Origin: Bacteroidota bacterium
GTDB taxonomy: Bacteria; Bacteroidota; Bacteroidia; Bacteroidales; VadinHA17
NCBI GenBank assembly: GCA_018262715.1
Contig: JADFDS010000008.1
Span: forward strand, 24,259-88,258
Direction: 5' to 3'
Length of the DNA: 64,000 bases
Part shown: one piece after another, positions 16,334 through 24,270 of the stretch
How positions within the stretch are numbered: position 1 is the stretch's first letter
Layout: every line of letters starts with the position of its first letter
Program-made: the position numbers and the translations under genes
The notes under the pieces: generated by a model
The model's database searches: none
What the model was told of the DNA's origin: nothing
The model's input: only the letters and a program-made list of their open reading frames with translations

Positions 16334-16726
16334 ATGAGCAAATATAACCTGCCGGAGATGATGAGCTATATCATTGGAGCGCTCCTGATGGTGATAGTAT
16401 TTTCCATTGCCTATGCTTATCTCAAGCCGCACAGGCTGCATCATGCCAGGCCTCTCTCAACGCTGGCTCTGAAAGGCACATACCTGATCTACCTGCTGGT
16501 GATGCTGCTGGTGATCTATTTCGCCAGCCTCAGGGACGGCGGGGTGAGCCAGGTCTTTGACGGGGCAGAGTTCTTCGTGTTCCTGGTGGTGCTCTTCGTG
16601 CCAACGGCCGGCATCTTTTCAAGAAAAATAACCCGCTTCAGCGGAAAGAGAGTCAGGTACAACATAATCTTCAGTGTGATCAACCTGTTAATGACACTGA
16701 CAGTGCTTGTGCTGTACAGGTTCTGA
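16334..16726 (+). CDS. Small four-helix membrane protein, unknown
   Basis: 130 residues with four hydrophobic segments (about 10-30, 45-67, 77-97, 108-128) separated by short basic loops, so an inner-membrane protein. I do not recognise the family. It starts 20 bp after ROK copy 2 and may be the last gene of that transcript; the acyl-CoA ligase downstream has its own promoter box. Confidence 0.75.
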   Translation: MSKYNLPEMMSYIIGALLMVIVFSIAYAYLKPHRLHHARPLSTLALKGTYLIYLLVMLLVIYFASLRDGGVSQVFDGAEFFVFLVVLFVPTAGIFSRKITRFSGKRVRYNIIFSVINLLMTLTVLVLYRF

Positions 16727-16748
16727 TAACAGATATTTTTTAAAAGCT

Positions 16749-16756
16749 TACATTTG
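16749..16756 (+). promoter_or_regulatory. -7 promoter box of the acyl-CoA ligase gene
   Basis: TACATTTG matches TAnnTTTG and lies 28 bases before the ATG at 16785, in the gap after the membrane-protein gene. Confidence 0.55.
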
Positions 16757-16784
16757 CCCAATGAAATAAAAAAACTCCAAAATC

Positions 16785-18437
16785 ATGATCAAGGAACGAT
16801 TCATCTCCTATGTGGAGGATAGTATCAGAAAGAACTGGGAAAAAGAGGCGCTTTCGAATTACCGGGAGAAAGGTTACACGTACAGGGAGATCGCCGCGAT
16901 AATGGTGAAACAGCACATGGCTTTCAGGGAGTACGGCATCCGCGAAGGTGACACTATCGCCCTGCTCGGGCGAAACTCTGCCAACTGGTGTGCCACGTAC
17001 CTGGCAGTGGTTACCTATGGCGCAGTGGTGGTGCCGATTCTGCCTGACTTCAAACCTGACGATCTTCACAATATCATCAACCACTCCGACTCAAAGATCC
17101 TCTTTGCTGACGACAAGCTGTGGGAATCTCTTGAACCCGAAAAGGTAAAGGATCTTCAGTGCGTAATGAGCCTTGACTCGTTTGAGATGCTCCTGAGCCG
17201 TTCTGGGAAGATCACGGAGATCTACAAATCTCTTGATGACAAGTTCTCACAGGCATACCCGGCATTCAGTCCGGCTGACATTAAATTTTCCGGCATAGAC
17301 AATGAGAAACTGGCAGTGCTGAGCTATACTTCGGGTACAACAGGTTTCTCCAAAGGGGTGATGATACCTCACAGGAGCCTCGCTGCAAACATCCGATACG
17401 CACAGAAGAACATGCCGCTGGAACCCGGTGACAAGGTTGTTTCCTTCCTTCCGCTGGCACACACATATGGCTGCGCCTTCGAGTTTCTCTTCCCCTTCAC
17501 CTACGGATGCCACATCACCATTCTGACCAAGACCCCGTCGCCGCAGATACTCATCCAGGCTTTCAAGGAGATCAGGCCGAGGCTGATACTCTCGGTCCCG
17601 CTGGTCATCGAGAAGGTGTACAAGAAGCAGCTGCTTCCGGTTATCAGCAAGCCTGCCATGAAGGTGATGCTTAAGGTCCCGGGAATTAACAAAATTCTAT
17701 TCAAAAAGGTGCGCGAGAAGCTTGAGACGAGCTTTGGCGGCAATTTCAAGGAGCTGGTTATCGGGGGTGCTGCATTCAACGCTGACGCCGAAAAGTTCTT
17801 TAGGAAGATAGGGATGCGCTATGCCGTGGGTTACGGTATGACCGAGTGCGGGCCGCTGATCAGTTATGACGGCTGGAGAACGGCACGCCTGGCATCATGC
17901 GGAAAACCCGTTGACACCCTGGAAGTAAAGATTGACTCCCCCGATCCTCAGAATGTGGTGGGCGAGATCATACTCCGCGGTGACAACGTGATGCTCGGAT
18001 ATTACAAGAACGAGAAGGCCACGAAGGAGGTCATTGATGAGGACGGCTGGATGCATACCGGAGACCTCGGCGTGATTGACAAGGACGGTTACATCTATAT
18101 CAGGGGCCGCAGCAAGGACATGCTCCTCGGCCCATCGGGCAAGAATATCTACCCCGAAGAGATCGAGTCTGTCATAAACAACTATAAGTATGTGACCGAA
18201 GCGGTTGTCATCTCTGAGGAGGACAAGCTTGTCGGGCTCATCTATCCTGATTATGAGGCGCTGCGCAATGACGGCATCGGAGAAGACGGACTTGCGGCTG
18301 CCCTTGACACAATCAGGAAGGATGTCAACAGCAGGCTTCCTGACTATATGGCCGTCACAAAGTTCAGGGTGCATCCCGAAGAGTTTGCCAAGACGCCGAA
18401 GAAGAGCATCAAGCGCTATCTTTACATGAAAGGTTAA
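16785..18437 (+). CDS. AMP-binding acyl-CoA ligase (long-chain fatty acid type)
   Basis: 550 residues of the adenylate-forming family. Core motifs in order: YTSGTTGFSKGV (P-loop, near residue 185), HTYGCAFEF, GYGMTECGP, MHTGDLG, RSKDMLLGPSGKNIYPEEIE, and the C-terminal catalytic Lys in KTPKKSIKR. The enzyme activates a carboxylate, most likely a long-chain fatty acid, with ATP and CoA. No signal or membrane segment. It is unrelated to the sugar cluster in function and has its own promoter box. Chain-length preference cannot be read. Confidence 0.93.
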   Translation: MIKERFISYVEDSIRKNWEKEALSNYREKGYTYREIAAIMVKQHMAFREYGIREGDTIALLGRNSANWCATYLAVVTYGAVVVPILPDFKPDDLHNIINHSDSKILFADDKLWESLEPEKVKDLQCVMSLDSFEMLLSRSGKITEIYKSLDDKFSQAYPAFSPADIKFSGIDNEKLAVLSYTSGTTGFSKGVMIPHRSLAANIRYAQKNMPLEPGDKVVSFLPLAHTYGCAFEFLFPFTYGCHITILTKTPSPQILIQAFKEIRPRLILSVPLVIEKVYKKQLLPVISKPAMKVMLKVPGINKILFKKVREKLETSFGGNFKELVIGGAAFNADAEKFFRKIGMRYAVGYGMTECGPLISYDGWRTARLASCGKPVDTLEVKIDSPDPQNVVGEIILRGDNVMLGYYKNEKATKEVIDEDGWMHTGDLGVIDKDGYIYIRGRSKDMLLGPSGKNIYPEEIESVINNYKYVTEAVVISEEDKLVGLIYPDYEALRNDGIGEDGLAAALDTIRKDVNSRLPDYMAVTKFRVHPEEFAKTPKKSIKRYLYMKG

Positions 18438-18487
18438 TATAACAGAGCGAAGGGGCCCCGAAAGGGCCTCTCCCATATTATCGGGAA

Positions 18488-19159
18488 GTGAAGAAGTACT
18501 GTATCATAGTTGCCGGCGGAAGCGGACGGAGAATGAAATCAGCTGTCCCGAAGCAGTTCCTCCTGCTGGGAGGGAGGCCGCTGCTGATGCAGACCATTGA
18601 GAAATTCCACACGTTTGACAGTTCCCTGGAGATCATACTGGTTCTTCCGGAGGGCCATCATGCGTTATGGGAAAAGCTCTGTACGGAGCACTCTTTTAAC
18701 GTCAGTCACAAGGTTGTGGCAGGCGGGGAGGAGCGGTTCCATTCCGTGAAGGCAGGGTTGGAGTGCGTCATTGACGATTCCCTTGTCGCCATCCATGACG
18801 GCGTCAGGCCGCTGGTGAGCCATGACACCATATGGAGATGCTTCGCCGATGCTGAAGAGTTCGGCAATGCCGTGCCCTTTACCGAACCGGCAGACTCCGT
18901 AAGAATCCTGGCAGGTGATGACAGCAGGCCGGTGCCGAGGAGTGAAGTGAGGCTGATCCAGACACCACAGGTGTTTCGCGGCAGCGTGATCATCAAAGCC
19001 TACCGCCGCGGATTTGACCCCTCATTTACTGACGACGCCACCGTTGCAGAAGCTGACGGGGTCACCATACACCTTACCCACGGAAACAGGGAGAACATCA
19101 AGATAACAACGCCGGAGGACCTGGCAGTGGCCGGGATACTGGCCGGAACACTCAGGTAA
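18488..19159 (+). CDS. ispD: 2-C-methyl-D-erythritol 4-phosphate cytidylyltransferase
   Basis: 223 residues with IspD signatures: AGGSGRRMKSAVPKQF nucleotide loop, HDGVRPLV, TPQVF and TDDATVAEADG. It makes CDP-methylerythritol in the MEP isoprenoid pathway. The start is a GTG at 18488, right after a GC-rich hairpin (GGGGCCC..GGGCC) in the 50-bp gap to the ligase gene. A GNAT-like gene follows after 15 bp. Full length and no oddities. Confidence 0.95.
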   Translation: MKKYCIIVAGGSGRRMKSAVPKQFLLLGGRPLLMQTIEKFHTFDSSLEIILVLPEGHHALWEKLCTEHSFNVSHKVVAGGEERFHSVKAGLECVIDDSLVAIHDGVRPLVSHDTIWRCFADAEEFGNAVPFTEPADSVRILAGDDSRPVPRSEVRLIQTPQVFRGSVIIKAYRRGFDPSFTDDATVAEADGVTIHLTHGNRENIKITTPEDLAVAGILAGTLR

Positions 19160-19174
19160 TGAAACAGATAAAAG

Positions 19175-20299
19175 ATGGAGCAGGAGCCGTTGCTCGATTA
19201 TAAGAAACTTGAAGTCAGAAAAGTCAGGAGCGCTGACGAGGATATAACTGACCTGATAAAGTCAACAGTCCTTGGTTCGGAGGGCGGCATGCGATACGTC
19301 ATGCTGAACACGCCGGAACGGATCAGGTCATACGGTGACGGGCTTTCTTTCCTTGCACTGTACAAGAGAAACAGCCTCAAGGGGGTGATAGGACTCTGCC
19401 GGCGGATTACATCAAACCGTGGCATCCGGTATCCCTCTGCTTATCTCAGGTATCTTGCGGTGCAGAGTGCGTTCCAGGTTGAAAGGGCGCCAGGGAAAGC
19501 CGGGAGACAGCTGTCCGGGGCCGGAGACAGCTTCAAGCAGAAGATATTTTCCATTTTCAGGGACCCGCAGCTGGCAGCCGGATCTGATGATGAAGGCAAC
19601 GCCGGCCCGAATGTGCTTTATGCCTATGTGGAGAGCCGCAATGAGCGATCGAGGAACATGATCAACCAGGCGGGCTATGAATATATCCGCTCGTTCCTGA
19701 CAGTGGCCTTCAGCAGGTTCAATCCGGAGCCTCATCCTTCGGTGGAGAAGCTCTCCCCGGAGGAGGAGCCTGCCATGGCAAAGCTCCTGGAAGAGTTTTA
19801 CAGCGGCTACTGTTTTTATACCGATGAGTTTTCGTTTTATGACCATAAATATTATGTGCTTCGCCGGAACGGCGAGATAGTGGCAGGCGTGGGAGCCATA
19901 CCGGCACGTTACAGGGTGGTAAACGTACCGGGCTTATGGGGCTGGATGATGATGAAGGTGCTGCACCGTGCTCCGTATTTCAGGAGACTGTTCCGGCCGG
20001 AGGAATTCAGGTACATCATCCTGAATGCCATTTATTGCCGCGAAGGCAGCGAGGATCTGCTGCCGGATCTTTTTGATGCCGTCTGTGCAGAGGAGGGTTA
20101 TCATACTGCGCTGACATGGCTTGATGATCACTCACACCTCTATGAGACCCTTCGCACCAACAGGAGGATGGGCGCTCTCAACAGGCTGCTGAACGCGAAG
20201 CCGGGACTGGTGTATGCCCTCTTTTCGGGGCTCACTCCCGGGGAGACCGAGAAGTTCTATGACTCTCCGGCATACATCTCGGGATTTGACTTTTCATAG
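19175..20299 (+). CDS. GNAT-like acyltransferase fold protein, unknown role
   Basis: 374 residues. The N-terminal half carries a GNAT-like stretch (VLYAYVESRNERSRNMINQAG, resembling the acetyl-CoA-binding end of the fold), and a second related stretch lies towards the C-terminus (LLPDLFDAVCAEEGYHTALTWLDD). No signal peptide. I cannot name the family or substrate. It is 15 bp after ispD and likely on the same transcript, though a role in isoprenoid synthesis is not implied. Confidence 0.75.
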   Translation: MEQEPLLDYKKLEVRKVRSADEDITDLIKSTVLGSEGGMRYVMLNTPERIRSYGDGLSFLALYKRNSLKGVIGLCRRITSNRGIRYPSAYLRYLAVQSAFQVERAPGKAGRQLSGAGDSFKQKIFSIFRDPQLAAGSDDEGNAGPNVLYAYVESRNERSRNMINQAGYEYIRSFLTVAFSRFNPEPHPSVEKLSPEEEPAMAKLLEEFYSGYCFYTDEFSFYDHKYYVLRRNGEIVAGVGAIPARYRVVNVPGLWGWMMMKVLHRAPYFRRLFRPEEFRYIILNAIYCREGSEDLLPDLFDAVCAEEGYHTALTWLDDHSHLYETLRTNRRMGALNRLLNAKPGLVYALFSGLTPGETEKFYDSPAYISGFDFS

Positions 20300-20331
20300 A
20301 CACCTGCCCCGGGCTGTTGTGTGCCCGGAGG

Positions 20332-20407
20332 GACTGATCCCGGGTGGCGGAGAGCCTGCAGAGACTGATCCCGGGTGGCGGAGAGCCTGCAGAGACTGAT
20401 CCCGGGC
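20332..20407 (+). repeat. 31-bp tandem repeat, 2.4 copies, before fucosidase 1
   Basis: The unit GACTGATCCCGGGTGGCGGAG... is repeated at 20332, 20363 and partly at 20394, nearly without change. It ends 36 bp before the ATG of the GH29 gene, inside its leader region. It is GC-rich with embedded palindromes (CCCGGG, CTGCAG). Confidence 0.85.
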
Positions 20408-20443
20408 AGTGATATTTTGCGGAAATTTGTAAAACAATATACT

Positions 20444-21772
20444 ATGAGCGTAATTCATTCTCTGTCAGCACGGTTGCTGCTGGCCGCAGCTCTGTTCCTG
20501 GCACTCGCCGGGCAGGCTTCAGCCCAGCCCTATATACCGGACCGGACGTACGATGATGAGCGGATGAAGTGGTTCGCGGATGCGAAACTCGGAATATTCA
20601 TCCACTGGGGAATCTATGCCGTCAACGGGATTGACGAGTCGTGGGCATTCTACAACGAACTCATCGGCTATGATGATTACATGAAGCAGCTTGACGGCTT
20701 CACCGCCTCGTCATATGACCCGGACGCATGGGTCAGGCTGATCAGGGAGAGCGGCGCCCGCTATGCCGTGCTTACCTCAAAACATCATGACGGGGTGGCC
20801 CTCTGGGACACGAAGCTCAGCCGGCTCAATACGGTTGACAGCACCCCGGCAGGCCGTGACCTGGTGAAACCATTCGTGAAAGAGCTGCGGCGCACGGGAT
20901 TGAAAGTGGGACTTTACTATTCGTTGCTCGACTGGTCGCATCCCGATTACCCGAACCTTACCAAAACAGTTAAACGGTATACCGATGACCAGGAGCGATG
21001 GCAGCGGTTCATGCAGTTCAATCTCGGGCAGATTGCCGAGCTGCAGAAGGAGTTCAAACCTGACCTGTGGTGGTTTGACGGCGACTGGGAACAGAGTGCC
21101 GAAAAATGGGGCGCAGAGGGTATAAGGAAAACGATCCTGGAAAGGAATCCTTCCGCCATTATCAATTCCCGGCTGGCAGGATACGGTGATTATGGCACTC
21201 CCGAACAGGGACTGCCCTCAGACCGTCCGGCCGACAAGTACTGGGAACTCTGTATGACAATAAATGATTCCTGGGGATACCAGGGGAATGACAGGAACTA
21301 CAAGAGCCCGTCGCAGGTGGTGCGGATCTTTGCCGGATGCATCGGGATGGGAGGAAACATGCTCCTTGACATTGGCCCGAAGGCCGACGGAACCATCCCG
21401 GAAGAACAGGTTGAGGTGCTTAAGGAGATGGGACGCTGGACCTCCAAACACAAACAGGCAATTTACGGAACTGTGGCCGGACTGCCCGACGGCCTTTTCG
21501 CGGGGCCCTCCACCATGAGCCGTGACAGCACCATGCTATATCTTTTCTTTCCCGGTGACGGCGGCGGAGAGCTGATGCTCGAGGGGGTGAAGAACCGCAT
21601 CAACAAGGCTTTCGTTATAGGCAACGGCACCAACCTCGAGGTGAAGGAATACCTGAGACCATGGTGGAGCGACCATGCCGGGGTATACTTCATCAGGGTG
21701 CCCGAAGAGACACTGGATAAGACAATGACCGTGGTGGGCATCTCACTCGAAGGCAAACTTTTAACTGAATAA
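20444..21772 (+). CDS. Alpha-L-fucosidase, GH29 (copy 1)
   Basis: 442 residues from the ATG at 20444, which directly begins a signal peptide (LLLAAALFLALAGQASAQ); the ORF-track start at 20375 lies in the tandem repeat. GH29 landmarks: MKWFADAKLGIFIHWG, TSKHHDGVALWDTK, VGLYYSLLDWSHPDY, the nucleophile Asp in LWWFDGDW, and GGNMLLDIGPKADGTIPE. It hydrolyses alpha-L-fucosides in the periplasm or outside. A second GH29 gene follows after 11 bp, so the two form an operon, perhaps with different linkage preferences. Confidence 0.95.
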   Translation: MSVIHSLSARLLLAAALFLALAGQASAQPYIPDRTYDDERMKWFADAKLGIFIHWGIYAVNGIDESWAFYNELIGYDDYMKQLDGFTASSYDPDAWVRLIRESGARYAVLTSKHHDGVALWDTKLSRLNTVDSTPAGRDLVKPFVKELRRTGLKVGLYYSLLDWSHPDYPNLTKTVKRYTDDQERWQRFMQFNLGQIAELQKEFKPDLWWFDGDWEQSAEKWGAEGIRKTILERNPSAIINSRLAGYGDYGTPEQGLPSDRPADKYWELCMTINDSWGYQGNDRNYKSPSQVVRIFAGCIGMGGNMLLDIGPKADGTIPEEQVEVLKEMGRWTSKHKQAIYGTVAGLPDGLFAGPSTMSRDSTMLYLFFPGDGGGELMLEGVKNRINKAFVIGNGTNLEVKEYLRPWWSDHAGVYFIRVPEETLDKTMTVVGISLEGKLLTE

Positions 21773-21783
21773 TATCTGTTGGC

Positions 21784-23256
21784 ATGAAAAGTATCTTCCG
21801 ATCAGCAGGGAAATTGATGCAGGCGTATCTGCCGGCATTGGTGATTACAGCCCTTTTTACCTCACCGCTCATGGCGCAGGATCATGATGATAGATATGTC
21901 CCGGAGACTGATCCGCTGGTGCTTCAGAAGCTCGAAGAGTGGCAGGACATGAAGTTCGGCCTCCTGATGCACTGGGGACCATACAGCCAGTGGGGGATAG
22001 TTGAATCATGGTCGATCTGCGCCGAGGATGAAGACTGGTGCCGCCGTAAAAACCCTGATTACACAGAGTATAAAAAGCAGTATGAAGCCCTGAAGCTCAG
22101 TTTTAATCCGATTGCTTTCAATCCGGAGAAATGGGCCGCTGCAGCACGCAACGCGGGGATGAAATACGTGGTCTTCACCACCAAGCATCATGACGGTTTT
22201 TCAATGTTTGACACAAAACTGACAGACTATAGGATAACTGACCCTGAGTGCCCGTTCAGCGTCAATCCCCGCGCAAACGTAACGAAGGAGATATTTAAGG
22301 CTTTCCGCGAACAGGGATTATGGACCGGGGCCTACTTCTCGAAACCCGACTGGCACAACGAGTACTACTGGTGGCCAAACTTCGCCACTCCGGACCGCCA
22401 TGTCAACTACAGCATTCCGGATTACCCGGAGCGCTGGGAGAAGTTTGTGGATTTCACCCACGGGCAGATCATGGAACTCCTCGGCGGCGATTACGGCAGG
22501 ATTGACATCCTGTGGCTCGACGGCGGCTGGGTCAGGAAGATGACAGATGAGGAGGTGCTTAAATACAGGATGGCCCAGGGCAACAAGATGACCAGGGTGC
22601 AGAACCAGGATATCCGTATGGATGAGCTGGTGGCTAAAGCACGGCAGGCACAGCCGGGACTGATTGTTGTTGACAGGGCCGTGTACGGAAAGAACCAGAA
22701 TTACCTGACACCTGAGAACAGGGTGCCCGGGAGGGCGCTGCCATACCCGTGGGAGTCGTGCATCATTGCCGGAGGAGGCTGGGCATGGGTGCCTGATCCG
22801 AAGTTCATGTCGCCCCGCGAAGCTGTTCATCTGCTGGTTGATATCGTTGTCAAGGGGGGAAACCTGTTGCTGAACATAGGTCCGGCTCCTGATGGCACGT
22901 GGCCTGAAGAAGCTTATACGCTTCTTGAGGAGATAGGGGGATGGATGAAGGTCAACGGTGAGGCCATTTACGGCACAAGGGCGCTTACCCCGCATAAAGA
23001 CGGCAAGGCATGTATCACCCGGAAGGGCAATGACACCTGGTATCTTTATTATATGGCTGATGAAGGTGAAAACGTACCGGCATCCGTTACGATGAACGGA
23101 CTCACCCTGCCGGCCGGGGCAAAGGTATCAGCGCTTGGTTCCGGAGCAATATGCAGGTGGAAGAACGGGAACGGGTCATTTACTGTTTCTGTGCCACAGC
23201 AGGTCAGAAACAAACCCTCGTCTGATTACGCATGGGTTTTCCGGATTGACTTGTAA
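21784..23256 (+). CDS. Alpha-L-fucosidase, GH29 (copy 2)
   Basis: 490 residues with a signal peptide (PALVITALFTSPLMAQ). GH29 motifs: WQDMKFGLLMHWGPYSQWG, TTKHHDGFSMFDTKLTDY, GAYFSKPDWHNEYYWWP, nucleophile Asp in ILWLDGGW, and GGNLLLNIGPAPDGTWP. It is divergent from copy 1 (longer insert around ICAEDEDWCRRKNPDYTEYKKQ), so not a recent duplicate. Together with the GH125 gene upstream it points to fucosylated host- or algal-type glycans. There is no SusCD pair in the window, which is unusual for a Bacteroidota glycan locus. Confidence 0.95.
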   Translation: MKSIFRSAGKLMQAYLPALVITALFTSPLMAQDHDDRYVPETDPLVLQKLEEWQDMKFGLLMHWGPYSQWGIVESWSICAEDEDWCRRKNPDYTEYKKQYEALKLSFNPIAFNPEKWAAAARNAGMKYVVFTTKHHDGFSMFDTKLTDYRITDPECPFSVNPRANVTKEIFKAFREQGLWTGAYFSKPDWHNEYYWWPNFATPDRHVNYSIPDYPERWEKFVDFTHGQIMELLGGDYGRIDILWLDGGWVRKMTDEEVLKYRMAQGNKMTRVQNQDIRMDELVAKARQAQPGLIVVDRAVYGKNQNYLTPENRVPGRALPYPWESCIIAGGGWAWVPDPKFMSPREAVHLLVDIVVKGGNLLLNIGPAPDGTWPEEAYTLLEEIGGWMKVNGEAIYGTRALTPHKDGKACITRKGNDTWYLYYMADEGENVPASVTMNGLTLPAGAKVSALGSGAICRWKNGNGSFTVSVPQQVRNKPSSDYAWVFRIDL

Positions 23257-23278
23257 TTCAGGTACCGCCAGAAAACGC

Positions 23279-23312
23279 GCCACACAGACCATTCTGCTGT
23301 GATCTGTGTGGC
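23279..23312. terminator. Possible terminator hairpin after the fucosidase operon
   Basis: A perfect 10-bp inverted repeat (GCCACACAGA / TCTGTGTGGC, loop 14) lies 22 bp after the stop of fucosidase 2, in the 225-bp gap between convergent genes. No T-run follows on either strand, so it could also be a processing or protective hairpin. Confidence 0.45.
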
Positions 23313-23481
23313 CTGACAGGGAAGTGGGGGGAAGAACCACCTGTCGTATATTGAAATACAGCGGTAAAGATTGAATAAAATTGCAATCTTCCAAGTCAAA
23401 ATGTCCTCTATTGTATGAAAGGCAGCTTCTAAAGTATGGACAATCCGCCTTGCTAAATGTGTGAAAAAATGTTAAATTATT

Positions 23482-24246
23482 TTAGAATTCAGAAAAACGG
23501 TTTTTCATGAAATCCATGAGCATTTTTACCTTGTCACGCGAGATCTCGCACCTGTATTCCTTTTCTCCTCTGATGAATACGCAGGACATCTGTTTCATGT
23601 CGATGCGTGCAAGATATGACGTGTTGACGATGCATGACCTGCCGGTCCTGAAATACTGCTTCCCCAACTGCGCCTCAATGTTCCCGATGAGTGCGGTTAC
23701 TGTTTCGACCCTTCCTGATATGAAGTGAAAGCTTGAGTAGTTTCCGTCAGCGGTAATATAAACCACGTCATCGGTATCAATGAAAGTCACCCCGGTGACA
23801 CCGCGGAAAATCAGTATCTTTTCGTTATTCAGGAAAGACTGTTGCCGCAACTGGTCATTCTTCCCGCCATTGGCCTGGCTGCTGTGGCGGCGGAGAGTCT
23901 CTGCCAGCCGGTCAGGGTCAATTGGTTTCAGAAGGTAATCGAAGGCAGCGCAGTCGAACGCTTTGATTGCATACTCATCATGGGCAGTTGTGAAAACAAC
24001 GCGCGGTGTCAGGGCGGTCAGCCTGTTCATCTCATTGATTATGTCAAATCCTGACATCCCCGGCATTTTAATATCGAGGAACAGGATGTCAGGAGTATGT
24101 AACAGCAAAAGATCGATGGCCTCAAAGGGATTTGTCGTTGAGGCAACCACCGTAACCTCTCCTGTGGCTTCCAGCAGTCCTGCCAGAAGGTCGAGGGCCT
24201 CAGGTTCGTCTTCGACGATCATTGATCTGATTTTCTGGGAATTCAT
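23482..24246 (-). CDS. LytTR-family response regulator
   Basis: 254 residues: receiver domain with acidic pair VEDEPEA, phosphoacceptor Asp in ILFLDIKMPGMSG, then conserved Thr (FTTAHDEYA) and Lys (LLKPIDP). The C-terminal LytTR DNA-binding domain (VVYITADGNYSSFHF...YFRTGRSCIVNTSYL) is complete. It starts 24 bp after the sensor kinase stop, so they are an operon and a pair. The regulon is unknown; the neighbouring fucosidases are convergent and could be targets. Confidence 0.95.
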   Translation of the reverse strand: MNSQKIRSMIVEDEPEALDLLAGLLEATGEVTVVASTTNPFEAIDLLLLHTPDILFLDIKMPGMSGFDIINEMNRLTALTPRVVFTTAHDEYAIKAFDCAAFDYLLKPIDPDRLAETLRRHSSQANGGKNDQLRQQSFLNNEKILIFRGVTGVTFIDTDDVVYITADGNYSSFHFISGRVETVTALIGNIEAQLGKQYFRTGRSCIVNTSYLARIDMKQMSCVFIRGEKEYRCEISRDKVKMLMDFMKNRFSEF

Positions 24247-24270
24247 GTTATCCGGGTTTGGGTTGGTTTA

